Below the pieces are notes generated by a model, which was not told the origin of the DNA, ran no database searches, and saw nothing but the letters and a program-made list of their open reading frames with translations. A DNA stretch of 64,000 nt from Theobroma cacao (Eukaryota; Streptophyta; Magnoliopsida; Malvales; Malvaceae). Positions 1 through 12,386 of the stretch are shown piece by piece (within the stretch, counting starts at the first letter, position 1; each line of letters opens with the position of its first letter). The stretch lies in assembly GCF_000208745.1 (NCBI RefSeq), contig NC_030850.1:4234748-4298747 (forward strand), in the 5' to 3' direction. A program made the translations under genes and the position numbers.

Positions 1-128
1 CATAATCATAGAAAATCTGCAGACAAAGTCACTAGTCTAAATTTTTGTTCCACTCACATGTTGAAAGAGAATTGAGCAAAAATGAGCTAGATATTATAAA
101 AAGGTAATGTTTACTTTCAGCAGCTAAC

Positions 129-3021
129 CTCTTTCCCTTGTTTGTTAATCTCTTTCAGTCCCTTTCTGAAGAAAATCATGGCTCCACGAGGCCCACGAAG
201 CGACTTGTGAGTTGTGGTAGTTACAACATCAGCATACTCAAAAGGTGAAGGGATGACATCAGCTGCAACCAAACCACTAATGTGTGCCATGTCTGCCAAC
301 ATTATTGCTTTTTGCTTGTCGCAAACCTGGTTTAATACATAACAAATGCAACATCCAAATGGGGTCAAAATCACGACCTTCGATGTATGACAAATTGATA
401 ATCTTAGCTGGATAGCTTTAGATAAATCTAAAGAAGGCTACCTTTCGAATACGTGCATAATCATATAGGCGTGCATAAGCACTAGCACCAGCAACTATTA
501 ATTTTGGCCTGAAAAGAGTTGCACTCTTCTCCATCTGCAATTAAAAACTTTGATGTCAAGAAAAACTTCTACTACGATTCAGGGGAATCTGATAAAATGA
601 AAAACTACAAAAGCTGCTCAACTAGACCAAAACTACACAGGGGACATCTTCTATCAATTAAAAGTAATATAAAAAGTTGATGCAGCACAGTGTCAGTTAA
701 CTAGCAGAAGAAAAATATGTGTTGCCTTACTGGGAAGGAAAATAGTTGTAAACAAAAACTGATTTGCAATCTGGGAAACTGTATTCTGTTTTGACCGAAA
801 AGTGATGAAAGAAAAACTAAGAAGCCATCACAATATGAAAACTGATAAAGTACCTGGTCATAGTCAATGTAGCCAGTGCTCTCATTCAATCTGTATGGCA
901 TTGTCTCAAAAAATATAGACACAGCAGATATCTTTTTGGTGTCCGTCTATGCAATCACAAAAGAAACCACATAAGCATCAAGCCACAACACAAAAATAGT
1001 GATACAAACAAGAAGACATCCTAAGAAACTGTTGACATTCAGAATTTAATCCTGCTTAATCCTCAGAGTATATAGACGTAGATTCATTGGTTATAGGATT
1101 ACACTTCCAAAGAGAAAGAATGTTGCATGCATTATCATACAGCAGCACAAGAGATGAAAGCTTCAAAAGAAGACCTTCAAATTTCAACTAACAGGCGAAA
1201 TATCAGTGACCACTTATTTCAAGAATTCAACTCATATGTCTGTCTGTTTTAAAAACGACGCTGGGAATCTAGACAGAATATCTGTGTCAGGAGAAAACTT
1301 GGAAGGAGGCTGGGACTATGAGAGAGACTCTAGAAGTTTAACCAAGACAGAGGGAATGAGAGTGGCTCTTGGTGTTTCTTAAACTTGTACTCAGTATCTG
1401 TTCTTAGAAAAAACAAGGGAAATGCTTAAAAAATGTCTAAATAATAGCCTCATTTCTTAATTATTACCACTATCTTTTTACTCTCTGCACTGTTTTGGAT
1501 AAATCAAACAAAGAAGAAAAATAAATTAAGGGACAATTATACATTTACAACCCCGTAATTTCATTTTAAGTAATTCCAGCAATTGCTGAGGCATCTTCTG
1601 ATGTTTGAAGAGAATAATGTCTTGCACTCTAGCTTAAACTTGTTTGCAAAGTCACAGTGTACTTAAATACTGTTAGCAAGTAAGGACAGTCAGTGCAACA
1701 AAATTAGCTATGTAATTTTGAAGTACCTGATAACCATGAGAAAGATGCCCACCATGAGGAAGATCAAGTGCCATGATTCTGTCATGAGGCTTTAATAGTG
1801 CAGTGTAAACATGAAAATTGGCTGGAGAACCAGAAAGGGGCTGCACATTCACTGCCAGACAACAGAGCATGATAAACAGAGAAAGCCTGTCAGCAACCAA
1901 ATGCTATGAAAGCTCATGCAGTAAATTTCTTTCCTAACCATTCCTATTACTATCTCCGTAAGCACCCAGTGAGTAATTACATCTGTAAAGTTCTAGGTAC
2001 GTTATTCACCCTCCAATATAAATAACAAACTTAAAAAAAAAAAAAAACTATTGCTATGAATTCTCTTGCCATAACCAAATTAGACATATCTTACCTCCCC
2101 ATTTTTCAGGATCCAACCGGAATGCTTCCAGGGCACGCTTCTGACATAAGGACTCTGCCATGTCGATGTACCTACAAGATGAAAGTTAAAACCACTAAAG
2201 CATCCGGATACTACATGAATTTACTGATTCCGGTCAAGTAAACACCCAAGAAAATAATAGTAACAAAACTTAATATGAGCACGAAGAAAGGACTAGAGAA
2301 TTGATTAACGTACTCATTCCCTCCATAGTATCTTGCACCCGGATACCCTTCACTGTACTTGTTGGTCATGACAGACCCAACTGCTTGCATCACCGACACC
2401 GAAGTGAAGTTCTCCGAAGGAATGAGTTCAAGTCCCTTCAAAATCAAACAGGGTTTTCTTTCAGTAAATTTTAGCTACTTCAACATGTTATCAATCCAAA
2501 AACAGGGTATCATTGAGAACAAAGTTATTTAAAAAAAAAACAAAAAGCAAAAAAAAGGAGAGTTAGTTGATTGAAAATAGTTATGCTGTTGCCTTCCATT
2601 GGCGCGCTTTCTCAAGCTCGATGATGTCAGCAATTTCAGGATCAACGGCCTCAAGTGGAACATTCAGTTGCTTTGGCCACTGTGAAGAAACAGCAGAGCA
2701 ACTTTTCAATCGAATAATTCAAATAAGAAAAAAGTACTTTCAATCTAAACTAAACAAGTTTAAAGAAAAACAATGAAGTTCTTACAGTGATACCAGGCTT
2801 CTCCTTCTCGTACACAGCTTCATTTGGCAAAGATGACTGCACCAAAAAAAAGAGGAAAAAGAAAAGAATTAAAAAAGGAACCATCACAGAATATCGAATT
2901 AGAAGAAATAAAAGAGAGGAAAAGAAGAAACCATGTAATAAAGGGAGGTGGCATTGTAGAGAGGACGGAAACGCTTGTCGATGGAAGAGGAGAGTCGTCG
3001 AAGCGCCATTGCCATTGCCAT
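129..3021 (-). CDS. SHM1: mitochondrial serine hydroxymethyltransferase, 5' part (nine exons, runs off left edge)
   Basis: PLP enzyme that interconverts serine plus tetrahydrofolate with glycine plus 5,10-methylene-THF; the plant mitochondrial form works with glycine decarboxylase in photorespiration. By splice sites and homology I place exons at 3021-2932, 2836-2786, 2679-2593, 2435-2314, 2171-2095, 1851-1727, 946-854, 534-442 and 326-129, giving 312 codons in one frame. Exon 1 begins [20 protein letters not shown], an Arg/Ser-rich mitochondrial presequence. Later exons carry [41 protein letters not shown], and [13 protein letters not shown] with the PLP-binding lysine near residue 287. The start is the first of three Met codons just after a likely 5'UTR. 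Intron 3 has a GC rather than GT donor (2592-2591). The C-terminal exons lie beyond base 1. The family is certain and the mitochondrial isoform very likely from the presequence; exon edges were read by eye. Confidence 0.95.
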
Positions 3022-3628
3022 TTTCGTTTCTTCTTTCTTTTGGAGTTTAGGGTTCTGAAGCTGTGGAAGAAGTTTGTTACTTAGGGTATGGGTATGTCTC
3101 TAAGGCTTGGTTTGTGGCATAGGTTGAGGGTGAGCTTTTGGTGGTTGGAAGCCGATTTTTGAAATCTGTGGGTTCAAGTCCTTTTCCTTTCGAAGCTGGT
3201 TTGGCTCTCCTCAGAGCGAAGAAGTGCTGCTGTCTCTCTAACGAGCAACGACTATCCTCCAACCGTTGGTGGCTCCCACTGAGTATGTGCTCCCTTTTGT
3301 CTTTGCCTTTCGTTGCTGATTGCCAGTGCCGATTATCTTTAGTACCATTCCCTTGTTTACATGATCAAATAAGGATTTATGGAAATCGAACGTCAGATAT
3401 GCATGGCAACGAAACTAGCCATGAAAGGCCTATCCAAAACTCTGCATTTCTTAGCCACAGAATTAAAACCTCAGAAATATAAGCTGATAGAATCTGAATG
3501 TATTTGAGAGAGAGTTTGCCACCAAAGATATGGACCCTTCCTCGCTAACTCAAGACGTCATTTTCTCCAAAATTTTGTAGTTTTCTTGCTGGGACAGTGG
3601 CTTGGGCTTGAGCACAAACACTGAACTT
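3022..3628. other. SHMT upstream region, no other gene seen
   Basis: This holds the SHMT 5'UTR and promoter on the minus strand. Open frames here (for example 3138-3482 plus) match no family I recognise and have no supporting context. No clear TATA box was identified. Confidence 0.4.
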
Positions 3629-3942
3629 CAGTATGTAAGAAAATATTTTCCCATGGGCCTTTAAGTCTAACCCTTTTTATGACACCGGGTCAGCCCAAAC
3701 TGTCATGAAAAATAAAATGAAAACACCATTCAGTATATAAGAAAATTTTTTCCCATGGGCCTTTAAGTCTTAACCCTTTTTATGAAACCGGAATGCTTAC
3801 CCATGGACCTTTAAGTCTTAACCGGGCCAGCTCAAAATGTCATGAAAAATTGAACTGTCTTAACCCTTTTTATGAAACCGGAATATATGCCCATGGGCCT
3901 TTAAGTCTTCACCTGGCCAGCCCAAAATGTCATGAAAAATAA
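3629..3942. repeat. imperfect tandem repeat, about 85-110 bp unit
   Basis: Three or more diverged copies share the words CCCATGGGCCTTTAAGTCT, AACCCTTTTTATGA and CAGCCCAAAATGTCATGAAA (for example near 3651, 3751, 3801 and 3891). Unit lengths differ because part of the unit is duplicated again inside the array. It ends just before the tRNA gene. No coding potential is seen; origin unknown. Confidence 0.8.
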
Positions 3943-3950
3943 AACAAAAA

Positions 3951-4024
3951 CGCTAGAAGGAGGGCTCGAACCTCCGACCTTATGGTTAACAGCCATACGC
4001 TCTAACCAACTGAGCTATTCCAGC
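3951..4024 (-). tRNA. tRNA-Asn (anticodon GTT)
   Basis: Reading the minus strand gives a 74-nt cloverleaf starting GCTGGAATAGCTCAGTTGG. The acceptor arms GCTGGAA and TTCTAGC pair through one G-T wobble, the A box is TAGCTCAGTTGG, the anticodon loop is CTGTTAA with GTT, and the B box is GGTTCGAGCC. No intron and no encoded CCA, as expected for a nuclear gene. A run of five T follows at once on the minus strand (3946-3950), a normal Pol III terminator. Confidence 0.96.
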
Positions 4025-7000
4025 TTATTTTATATTTTTCAACATAAATATAATTCAACTATCTTTTGCGGTTTTGAGGTTTCAGGCAAAGCCACATGTA
4101 GGGTGCGCGTTCGGCCAGCTAAACCACCGTGTTTGTCCCCTTGATATGTCCCCCAGTCAAACGGGGCCTTACACCCCTTTAGCCCACGTAACAAGTAGAT
4201 GAAAACACTAATTATGATAATCAAGGAAAAAAGCAAAAGAAAACTTAATTGTCTGAAGAATCAACTCAACCCCCATCCCCCGTCTGCCGCTTAACCGAAG
4301 CAGAAATAACAGGCTACATTGCAACAGCAAAACAGGGTCAAGTTCATTGATTCGGGCCATGTGCACCCACCATCCTTGTCCAGTTGCGTCCTTTCTCAAC
4401 ATGTGAAACGCCAAGTCTTTGGTCCAAGACATACTTCAGCTTCTCCACATGGGGTCCCTGGCCTGACCAGATGGGTTTCAAATGCTCTACAACTTTTCAA
4501 AATGTGATTTGCTGTCTTACACCGAAATGTTATTTTTTTTAAAAAAAAAGAAGCAAAAAAACAGATTGATTCAGACCAACATAACTTAATCTTGGATAGT
4601 TAGTTTGGTTTGATTTGGTTCAACCATGGAATATAATCTTCTTTACTCTCACTCTATATAAAGCCCGTTCTCTTTTGTTTATGACCCAAAGCTCATCTCT
4701 CTTACTCTTATCATTTTTCCTAACTGATCTCCTTGAGCAACCCATTCCCCATTATCCCATATCTGTTCAAAACATTTGCAGAGGAGGTAAATCATGTTCC
4801 ATAACAGTTGCACGACTTCCTAGATTGACAATTAATTTCAAGTAGCAACAGTAAACTGATCAATGATAAATGGAGGGTAGATAGGAGACATATGTTACTC
4901 TACTTGTAAGAGGAATATACATCACCTGCAACGGTTAGAAAAGTTTCGGCTGTGGATCATGTTGGGCCAAGGTGTGCTTCACCTTCACCTTCACCTTAAC
5001 CTTATCTTCACAGGGAATTATTAACTAAGATCAAAATGTACAGAAATTGAACCAAAGTCAAAATCCAGGTTCAATGACACTCTTCAAGTGCACGCAAACC
5101 TGTTTTTTCACAATTCCTATAACAAATTCAATCACCTTCTCAACTTCAAAACCTGTAACCTGTTTACCCGGAGCTAGATTTAATAGCAGAAGTTGAAATG
5201 ACTATTACCCCACTCTTGAATCATGGGAAATGTTGATTTTTGTTCCTCAGCAATCATCTCACGTATTGATCAGAACCATTAAGTTTTTGTCAGTATAGTC
5301 GGTGGAATGATGCCATTTCTTTCCATCACCGTTTCAGAAACGATGCCGTGGCATTTTCACCTACTATTTGTTTTGGTGACGTAAATAGAGTGGGGGGAAG
5401 TCCAAGTACATAGAAAATATGTTTTGATTTTTAGTTACTCTTATTTTATATCATAATCATCAACACGTTTACCAAATTAAAACAGTAATTCATTTATATC
5501 CAACATGGTTTATATATATACTACCATAAAGATGAAAACAGAATCCAAAGATAGAAGACGATGAAAGAGGGACGGAGCTGGGACCCTGAATCCTAGAAGA
5601 GTGAAATGTTTGCATATGACAGTGTGTACGTACCCTGCTTGCTTTTATGTCTTTTTTCCCAAATCAAAAAATTTTCAGATATATACGACAAACTAAGCCC
5701 CAGCCCTAGTGCCCACTAGTTTCGTGTTGGGTTGTAGCCACAAGCAGGTTTTGTTGTACCAAGATCACTTGCTTAACCCATTCAGCTAATTCTTCTTTGC
5801 TTCAAGAATCAAAATTTCTGAATGAATTGTTTGAACCATGACATTATTGTTAGCTTAGGCAAAACAACAGGATCTCTGGGTTTAAGAAAAAGTGATAAAA
5901 GTTCTTATTTCTTATTCAATTCAAGAGGGTAGCTAACCTTTGTTTAGTACTAGTATATTGAGCTTTTGTATCCTTAAGAGAATCTTTGAGCATATAAAAT
6001 AAGGCGTCAAACACACTCTTTGTCACACCTACCACCATTAATGTTCCTTAAGAAATAACAGCAAAGCTGTTCAATCAATCAAGTATCGTTTGATTGAGAT
6101 TCTTCCTGTTTTCATTTCATGAGGCGAGGATTCATGAAAACGATACAGTCACGAGCATTTCTTCACACAATTAAGTGTGCTTACCATCATATATTAAAAG
6201 AAAGTTAATGTTATCATGATTAAAGTTGGAAGTAGTTTGATGACCGATGCTTCTCAACTAACAACGTGACTGGTTATTTGTAAATTTCACTTTAGCTTTT
6301 ATATTTGCCTATTCCTAATTAGCTTGGCAACTTTATGGGCAATCCACCAAACCTAAATACTATTAATTACATGCTCAACAGACACCAACCAAGCATGATC
6401 AGGTTCTGCCCTTCTGGCTAAAATATATAAATTCCTTTTAAAGGAAAACAGGAATTGCCAAGACAAAAAAGGCAAGAAAACTTTCATACTCTTTACTTTC
6501 ACTGTTTTTGTTTGCATTTGGATTCTATACTATTTCTCCATTTCAATTTCAGGAATTTAATTCTTTAAGAAAGGTATTGAAAATTCAAGTGAAAGACCTG
6601 CAAGAGAGCTGTGCCACTTTCTTGTGTAACCTTGCTATTCATTTTGGGGTTTATACAACACAGCGTTATCTGTCAGTTGTGAGTGCATGAAAATATTGTT
6701 GTCTGTTGTTTTGCTGTTATTAACTTAATTTTTGTATTTTCCTCGGAATTATTGGATCAGGATCAGCATAGCAATTAGAACAACTTGGCCTTCTTTTGAT
6801 ATCTAAGTTCAAGCAAACTAATTCTGTGTTTTGACTGATTTTGTTTAGACCCTGTGTGAATCCAAAGCTCAGGTTGTCTCACATCAGATCAACTTTGGGA
6901 ATTGATGTGGTTAATAAGGAAGATAATTGGCTTGTGAACTAATCAGAAGTCAGCGAAAAAAACCAATGTATTTGAATGTTAGGGATCACATGATTAATTG

Positions 7001-7255
7001 ATTATTATCCTGCTCTTTTTTCTAATCCAGCTAAAACTTTTGCCAGCTTAAATAATAGTCTAGTACACATTAAAGGCCCACTGAATTAGTGCCAAAAAGG
7101 ATAAAGCTTTGCATTCTTTGCCATCATTCTTGTTACTTATAAAAGATACAACATCCTCTTCTCACTCATATGATTGTTGAGGAAACACAAGAGAAACTTG
7201 ACATCATCAAATTCGAACCTAAATAAAGTCTAGCTAGAAAGGGGAGAAGAAACCA
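4025..7255. other. intergenic, no gene recognised
   Basis: AT-rich spacer with only short random frames. A TATA-like word (CTATATAAAG) lies near 4656 and a short CACCTT repeat near 4977-5000, but no open frame or folded RNA could be tied to either. A TATAAAA box at 7138-7144 belongs to the small gene that follows. Confidence 0.5.
7138..7144 (+). promoter_or_regulatory. TATA box of the 7256 gene
   Basis: TATAAAA lies 112 bases before the ATG at 7256. Transcription from about 30 bases downstream would give an 80-90 nt leader. Confidence 0.55.
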
Positions 7256-7588
7256 ATGTCTCAAATGGAGAGAGATCTCAGCCGCCGCCGATCCTTTTAT
7301 TTTTCCGGTTGCATGATGTCCCCATCATGCTTCCCTGTGCATGAAGAAATGGAGTACTCACGCATTCACTATAGAAGCAGCAGCAGTGACAAGACGAGGA
7401 GGAGATGGAGAAATCTGCTAAGGAGGTTGGTAAGGGATGGCAAGAGCAGCATATATGGATCAAAACCTTTGTCTTTTCACTATGATGCTGTTAGCTATTC
7501 ACAGAATTTTGATGATGGCTGTCATCATGATGAATCTGGCCATGGCCGGCGAGTTTTTCAGGATGTTAGATGGGAAGTACATGAGTAA
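7256..7588 (+). CDS. small uncharacterised plant protein, 110 aa, single exon
   Basis: An intact frame of 110 codons runs from ATG (context ACCAATGTC) to TAA. The protein is rich in Arg and Ser, with a basic stretch (TRRRWRNLLRRLVRDGK, about residues 42-58) followed by SIYGSKPLSFHYDAVSYSQN and an acidic DDG tail. It has no signal peptide or membrane segment. A Cys-containing N-terminal piece (FSGCMMSPSCFPVHEEMEYS) precedes the basic part. I believe similar short unannotated proteins occur in other dicots, but I know no function. A TATA box lies upstream. Probably a real, short stress-type or regulatory protein; function unassigned. Confidence 0.72.
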   Translation: MSQMERDLSRRRSFYFSGCMMSPSCFPVHEEMEYSRIHYRSSSSDKTRRRWRNLLRRLVRDGKSSIYGSKPLSFHYDAVSYSQNFDDGCHHDESGHGRRVFQDVRWEVHE

Positions 7589-7641
7589 TGTTGTGTTTGT
7601 TTATGTGTTTTTTTTTAAGTTCAGATCATCTTTGTTGTAAC

Positions 7642-7667
7642 TATATATATATATATATATATATATT
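7642..7667. repeat. (TA)n microsatellite
   Basis: Uninterrupted TA dinucleotides in the 3' flank of the small gene, about 54 bases after its stop codon. Confidence 0.9.
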
Positions 7668-9104
7668 AAGATCTGCTAATTAAGTTTCCAAGAATCACAT
7701 TTCTGCCGAATTACTGTTTCTGTTGCTTTGTTTTCTTCTTCTTCTTTCCCTCGAAATGTTTATGTTAGCTCTGATGATTAGAAATAATGGATCTGTGCCT
7801 TGGATGATGACATATTGAATCTGCGAGGGCCACTGGGGGTGCATTTTTCAGGTTCCAGGACCGACTGAAAAACAACAGGAGCAAGACCTTCTTGTTCTTC
7901 TTAATCTGCTTAACTAAATTCTGATCATCAGTGAAGAGACAAAATAACCTTCCAAGGTCAGATTCTTATCAAAGAAATGCCTTCACCAATGATTAAAATC
8001 TTAACTAATTTGATTTTCATCTGGAAAACAACCTTTCAGCTCCATGACAAGACTAATTAACGGTGATTGATAACTGCACACATTGCAGAGAATGTAATTT
8101 CAAATGTCATCAGAGACCATCAGAGTTGCATGTGAAACTCTAGTTTTTCACAAGCTAATACGCCAAGATGGCAAGGAAAAGGAAGGTTGTTCTTTTTCTT
8201 TTGTTGATTGGTTTTTTCTGATCAAACTGGATTTGTTGAAATCGATGGTCATAACTTATTAACATCTTCTAGACATTGATCAGAGTTACAGTGCTAAGTT
8301 TCATGCTTTTTTGGATGCAGCTTCACCTGTCAATAAAGGTCGCAGAATTATTGAAGGCAAATTGTGGGGTAGAGCCGTGCAAGTTGCATTGAGTAGGCCT
8401 GGAACTGCATATGATCCGTATGCTTGTCTGAGACTGATCAGAGTGTGCTTTTGTGATCAACACTGTTGATATATATAGCCAAGAAAACATTGTCATTTCA
8501 TTTGTAATTTCACCAGTCAAGCTCTGTCTCTTTTTCTGTCGGGGGAAATTTCCTTCTTAGATAGAGAAGGCCTTTCCTCATAAACATTTCTGTGATTAAC
8601 ACCAATTTATAGTTGTCCTAATAATCATTTAAAATCTCCTAATAGATGTTTAACATGAAAAATCAAATAATACAGCTTAGCACTGTCTCAAACAAAAATT
8701 CTAATGAGTGCCTCTTGACTTATTTCTTTCTTAAAACCAAAGTCTAATTAGTACCTCTTGAGTTATTTCTTTCCTTTTTTTTTTTTTAATTTGGAAAAAA
8801 AATCAAAATTAAAAATTTTTAAATAAAAATACATGTAGCTATAATTGAAATAAATATACTTAGTATTATAATAACTCTATGCTTTGGAGAAGCAGCTCAC
8901 TCGAGAAATAAACTATTGAAACCCTTTTTTCTTTTAGAGCATAAGCTACCATATTGTTCTGTTATGCAACTTTTGTTATGCAAAGGATTGACGTGTTATC
9001 TGATTAATTTAACGAGCATATTTGGGCCTGGAGCATATTTGGGTTTTATATTACGTGTATTGGGCTTGGGTTCTACCCGTAGCAGTAGGGGATTTCGTGG
9101 AGCC
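7668..9104. other. intergenic, no gene recognised
   Basis: No supported gene or repeat. Includes AT-rich low-complexity sequence around 8780-8830. Confidence 0.5.
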
Positions 9105-9233
9105 TATATAAAATGGGACCACATTCCCTCCATTATTTAAATCTGGGAAGCCCAGTTACTTTCGGTTGCTGCTCGTTGCTTTTCCAAATTCCACTCTCCC
9201 ACACAGTTTTAACCCCTTTCAGCTTCTCTCCAG
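9105..9233 (+). promoter_or_regulatory. TATA box plus probable 5'UTR exon with splice donor, coding part not found
   Basis: TATATAAAA (9105-9113) is followed by a C/T-rich leader-like stretch (about 9140-9233) ending CTCTCCAG, then GTGAGAATCC, a strong plant splice donor. This layout is typical of plant genes with a 5'UTR intron. No matching coding exon was recognised before the convergent MADS gene. It could start a non-coding transcript, or be what is left of a gene whose body was lost. Confidence 0.4.
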
Positions 9234-9997
9234 GTGAGAATCCGATCCTTTCTTTCATTTTCTTTCTTTTCCAAATCTCATAAATGTTTCCTCTCTAAAA
9301 TTCGAAACCCTTGCTTGCTTTTAAGCAAATTTTCTCATTTCTTTTTGAAAAAATTGTGATACATATTCGATTGTATTACTATCATTTCGGTTAGAGAGAA
9401 GTGATAGTGAGAGAACTCCCTTTTTGTGTTAAAATTTCGAAGAGAAGATTGTAAAGATTTATAGGTTTATTTTTATTTTTATTTTTTCCTTTACCTCATG
9501 AGTTGGGATTTCATGTCTTGAACCCTTGGATTGAATGGTCGTTTGATATGATTCAGTTACTACCACCAAATATACGAAAAATAAGAAATTGCCGCTTGTT
9601 TTGTCAATTTTCAACCTTTGCGTTTAGGCTGAAGGGTTAAATACCTTAGTTCATGATTTATAATGTTGAAGGTTGTCGTATCCACATGAATGATGTTGGA
9701 ATTTATGCCGTTTCCATGTCGGAGCTAATTTGTCAGTGTGTATATCTACATAGGTAATTATCTTTAAGTTTATTAATTATGTTTGAAGTTGATAATTACT
9801 TAGGGAGGTTAACATGAGGTGAAGGTCAACTTATTTTTATTTGTATTTTGAGACTCAACTTCATATATAAACGTATAGATTCTTAGTCATCAGCCTGTAG
9901 GTGCCAAAGATAAGCTATTATGGACAGATGCATATTGGATCGATGAAAGGTTAAACATATTGGTTTGATTTGGGTTGTATCTTTGAAAGTTCTTAGC

Positions 9998-10938
9998 TTA
10001 GACAACCCCAGCCCTGTATATTTTCTCAACCTGGTTTTTTAAAGCTTGAAGATTTTCCTTTTGGAGTAAATAAAGTTTGAAATTTTCAATCTTAACTTGC
10101 ACATAATGGATTGGATTAGTTTCGAGTTGCACATTTAAGGGAGTAAGGGTGTTTGGTTGCTTGGTGTTTGTGGCTTGATAAGGACTGGCCTTCCCCCCTT
10201 CTTGATCAATGGAGGAGGTTGGATTCTTGGGGTGGCTGAGTTTGTCACAGGGCGGTATGCTTGGTTGGATGGGGTTTGGGGTGCATGAAGGAGCACCTTG
10301 GTTTTTATGTGGTGCACTGTTTCGGGACTCTAGGTTGACTTGGGAGGGGCTTGTTCTGACTTTTTTGGGGAGATTCTGGCTCGTTTCTGTGCTTGCTGTC
10401 ATGTTCTTTGTTGTTGAAGGTTCTTGGTTTTTGAGCACTCCTTGCTTCGATTTTGTGGAGCGTTGGGAACTTCTTTGACGCCTGTGGATTTGGAGGTTTT
10501 GCTTTGGTTTTTTATTCCTGTTTGGCTGAGGATTTTGAGTTGACCACCTTTCTTTGTGGCGAATGTGAGGCTTCAGTCCTGAATCCATCATGGTTGGAAG
10601 CCTTCTTTACGACTCTGCTCAGGCTGTTTTGTTTCCTTTGTCGTCCTCATGTGGATTTCTTTTTGAGGAGGCTCTTTGTTGTTTTCTATTTTAGTTTGTT
10701 CCTGTTGATTATGTAGAATTTCTTTTCACCTTGTTTTTGTAGGACTTTTGACCTGGTTTAGACTTTGAAACGGTATAGGCTCTAATGGCTTATTGTCTAA
10801 GCGATTTTTGTGAATGTACAGTCTTCTTTGCCCTTATCAGGTTTGCTATGCCATTAGAGTCTCTAGCCTAAAAGGCTTAAGACTTGCTATGGCATCACGG
10901 ATAAAGGAGGAATAAACGATCATCTTTCAGAAAAAAAA
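9998..10938. mobile_element. probable non-LTR retroelement fragment
   Basis: The minus strand (10591-9998) encodes 197 residues very rich in Pro, Ser, Thr, Asn, Gln and Lys, similar in composition to the linker region of the LINE ORF1 at 48.3-49.2 kb. The plus strand is correspondingly G/T-rich, and the segment ends at 10929-10938 in an A-rich tail, as a plus-strand LINE would. The two readings conflict on orientation. No domain is recognisable and no target duplication was found. Confidence 0.35.
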
Positions 10939-12386
10939 GTGGTTCTTTTTTCTGTTTCATTAAATTGATAGTTTGGCAGAGACTGCTTAATTCCAATATA
11001 TAAAACTTCTATTTCAACTCTTTAGCAAACTAGTCACCCTTATGTACAAATGTATTAGTTTTAATTTAGGGTTTGTTTTCTTCTCAAAGGGCATTCAGAT
11101 TTTGTTGATCCCATGATTAAACTTTTATTCAAAATCTAGTATGGTGCCATGCTGCCATCCTTTATCTATTTCCTAGTGAGGCCGAGATTGATGAAGCCAT
11201 TGGTTCATTCAACGTATTCTATTGAGTGCAGCAGTATCATATATGGCAGTTTTTCTTATGATTAGTAAATTGAAATTCTTTAAAATTTTATTTGTGCGGA
11301 AGTTGCATATGTGAACTCCCTGCAATTTAGAAATTCAATGCCGGTGACTTGTCAGTTCACTTTCAGAAGAACTTTTATGTCATCCATTCTTAAATGATAG
11401 CATTGCATTTCAGCATTTTACAATTTTGAGAAGATAGGTACAACCAGTGATGCAAAAGATAAAAGAATATTGGTTTTGATGGTTCGCTACTTCAGTTAAG
11501 TGCAGCTACATTGGGAGGCTGCAACATGGAGAAGTGATTTGTTTCTAATTCAAACCTTTATAAGGACAAGAGATGGCTTTGGCTGCGAGGAAGAAGCTGC
11601 CCACATATTATTAAACTGATGTGGTGACATGAAGTTCGAGGAAGAAAAAATTTAAGATATAGTTTCAAATTATTTAAAAGTTTGAGCCTCCTTCTTTGAT
11701 ACCTATTTTTCTGAAAGACAAAGTCAAGTCTTTGTGCTGTAGGATCGGGCAGACTATATTGAAAACAAAAAATGTAAAAGATAGAACCTATCATGCAAAA
11801 GGTGAAAAATATCAAGCAATGAAGCTTCTTTCTGCCCTTTCCCTTCTTTGTTCACTCTAGAGGTAACCGGATATATTTTTAATCCCTCCCCCTTTTCTTC
11901 CAAAATAAGTTTTCATTCCAGTTTGTAGAAACGTGTCAAGCAAAGGGATCTCATGTTATTCAATCTCTCTAATACTTGTTAATCATTCGAATGTGATATA
12001 TTTAATGAACACAGTATAAGAAGACCTAGATCTCATTAAAAATGGTAAATTTTTTTTTTTTTATGGAGGAGATAGTTTTGTGCAAACAATATTTTATTTA
12101 AATTTTTGATTTGCACGTACATGGATTCCTCGTCCTCTGATAACTTTAGTGATTTCATTGTACTGCCACAAACAATGTCAGACTGGTCATTGCACGGATT
12201 ATACTTTATCTAGATCATCTCTCCAAGAATAATTTTCTTATAGACTTGAGGTTTGTTGAGGATGAAGTAACATGAGTCTGAATTCCTCACAACCTTCTTT
12301 CCTGGGCTTCTGCAGTTTCATGGAATATACTTAGATTGATGTTGACATGAAAAGATTTCTATTTGATATAAAAACTGCGTTTACCT
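10939..12386. other. spacer downstream of the MADS gene, probably including its 3'UTR
   Basis: The MADS stop codon lies at 12389-12387 on the minus strand, so its 3'UTR runs leftwards from there. No coding sequence was recognised in this stretch. Confidence 0.45.

Noticed and set aside
2787..3482. Plus-strand frames over the SHMT first exons and upstream
   Set aside because: Shadows of SHMT exons and of its promoter; Lys/Arg-rich by composition only.
4655..5000. Possible microRNA gene after a TATA-like box
   Set aside because: I could not find a stem or a known microRNA sequence; kept only as a note in the spacer entry.
10209..10716. Plus-strand frames of 87-89 codons
   Set aside because: Antisense or low-complexity reading of the G/T-rich retroelement-like segment; no family match.
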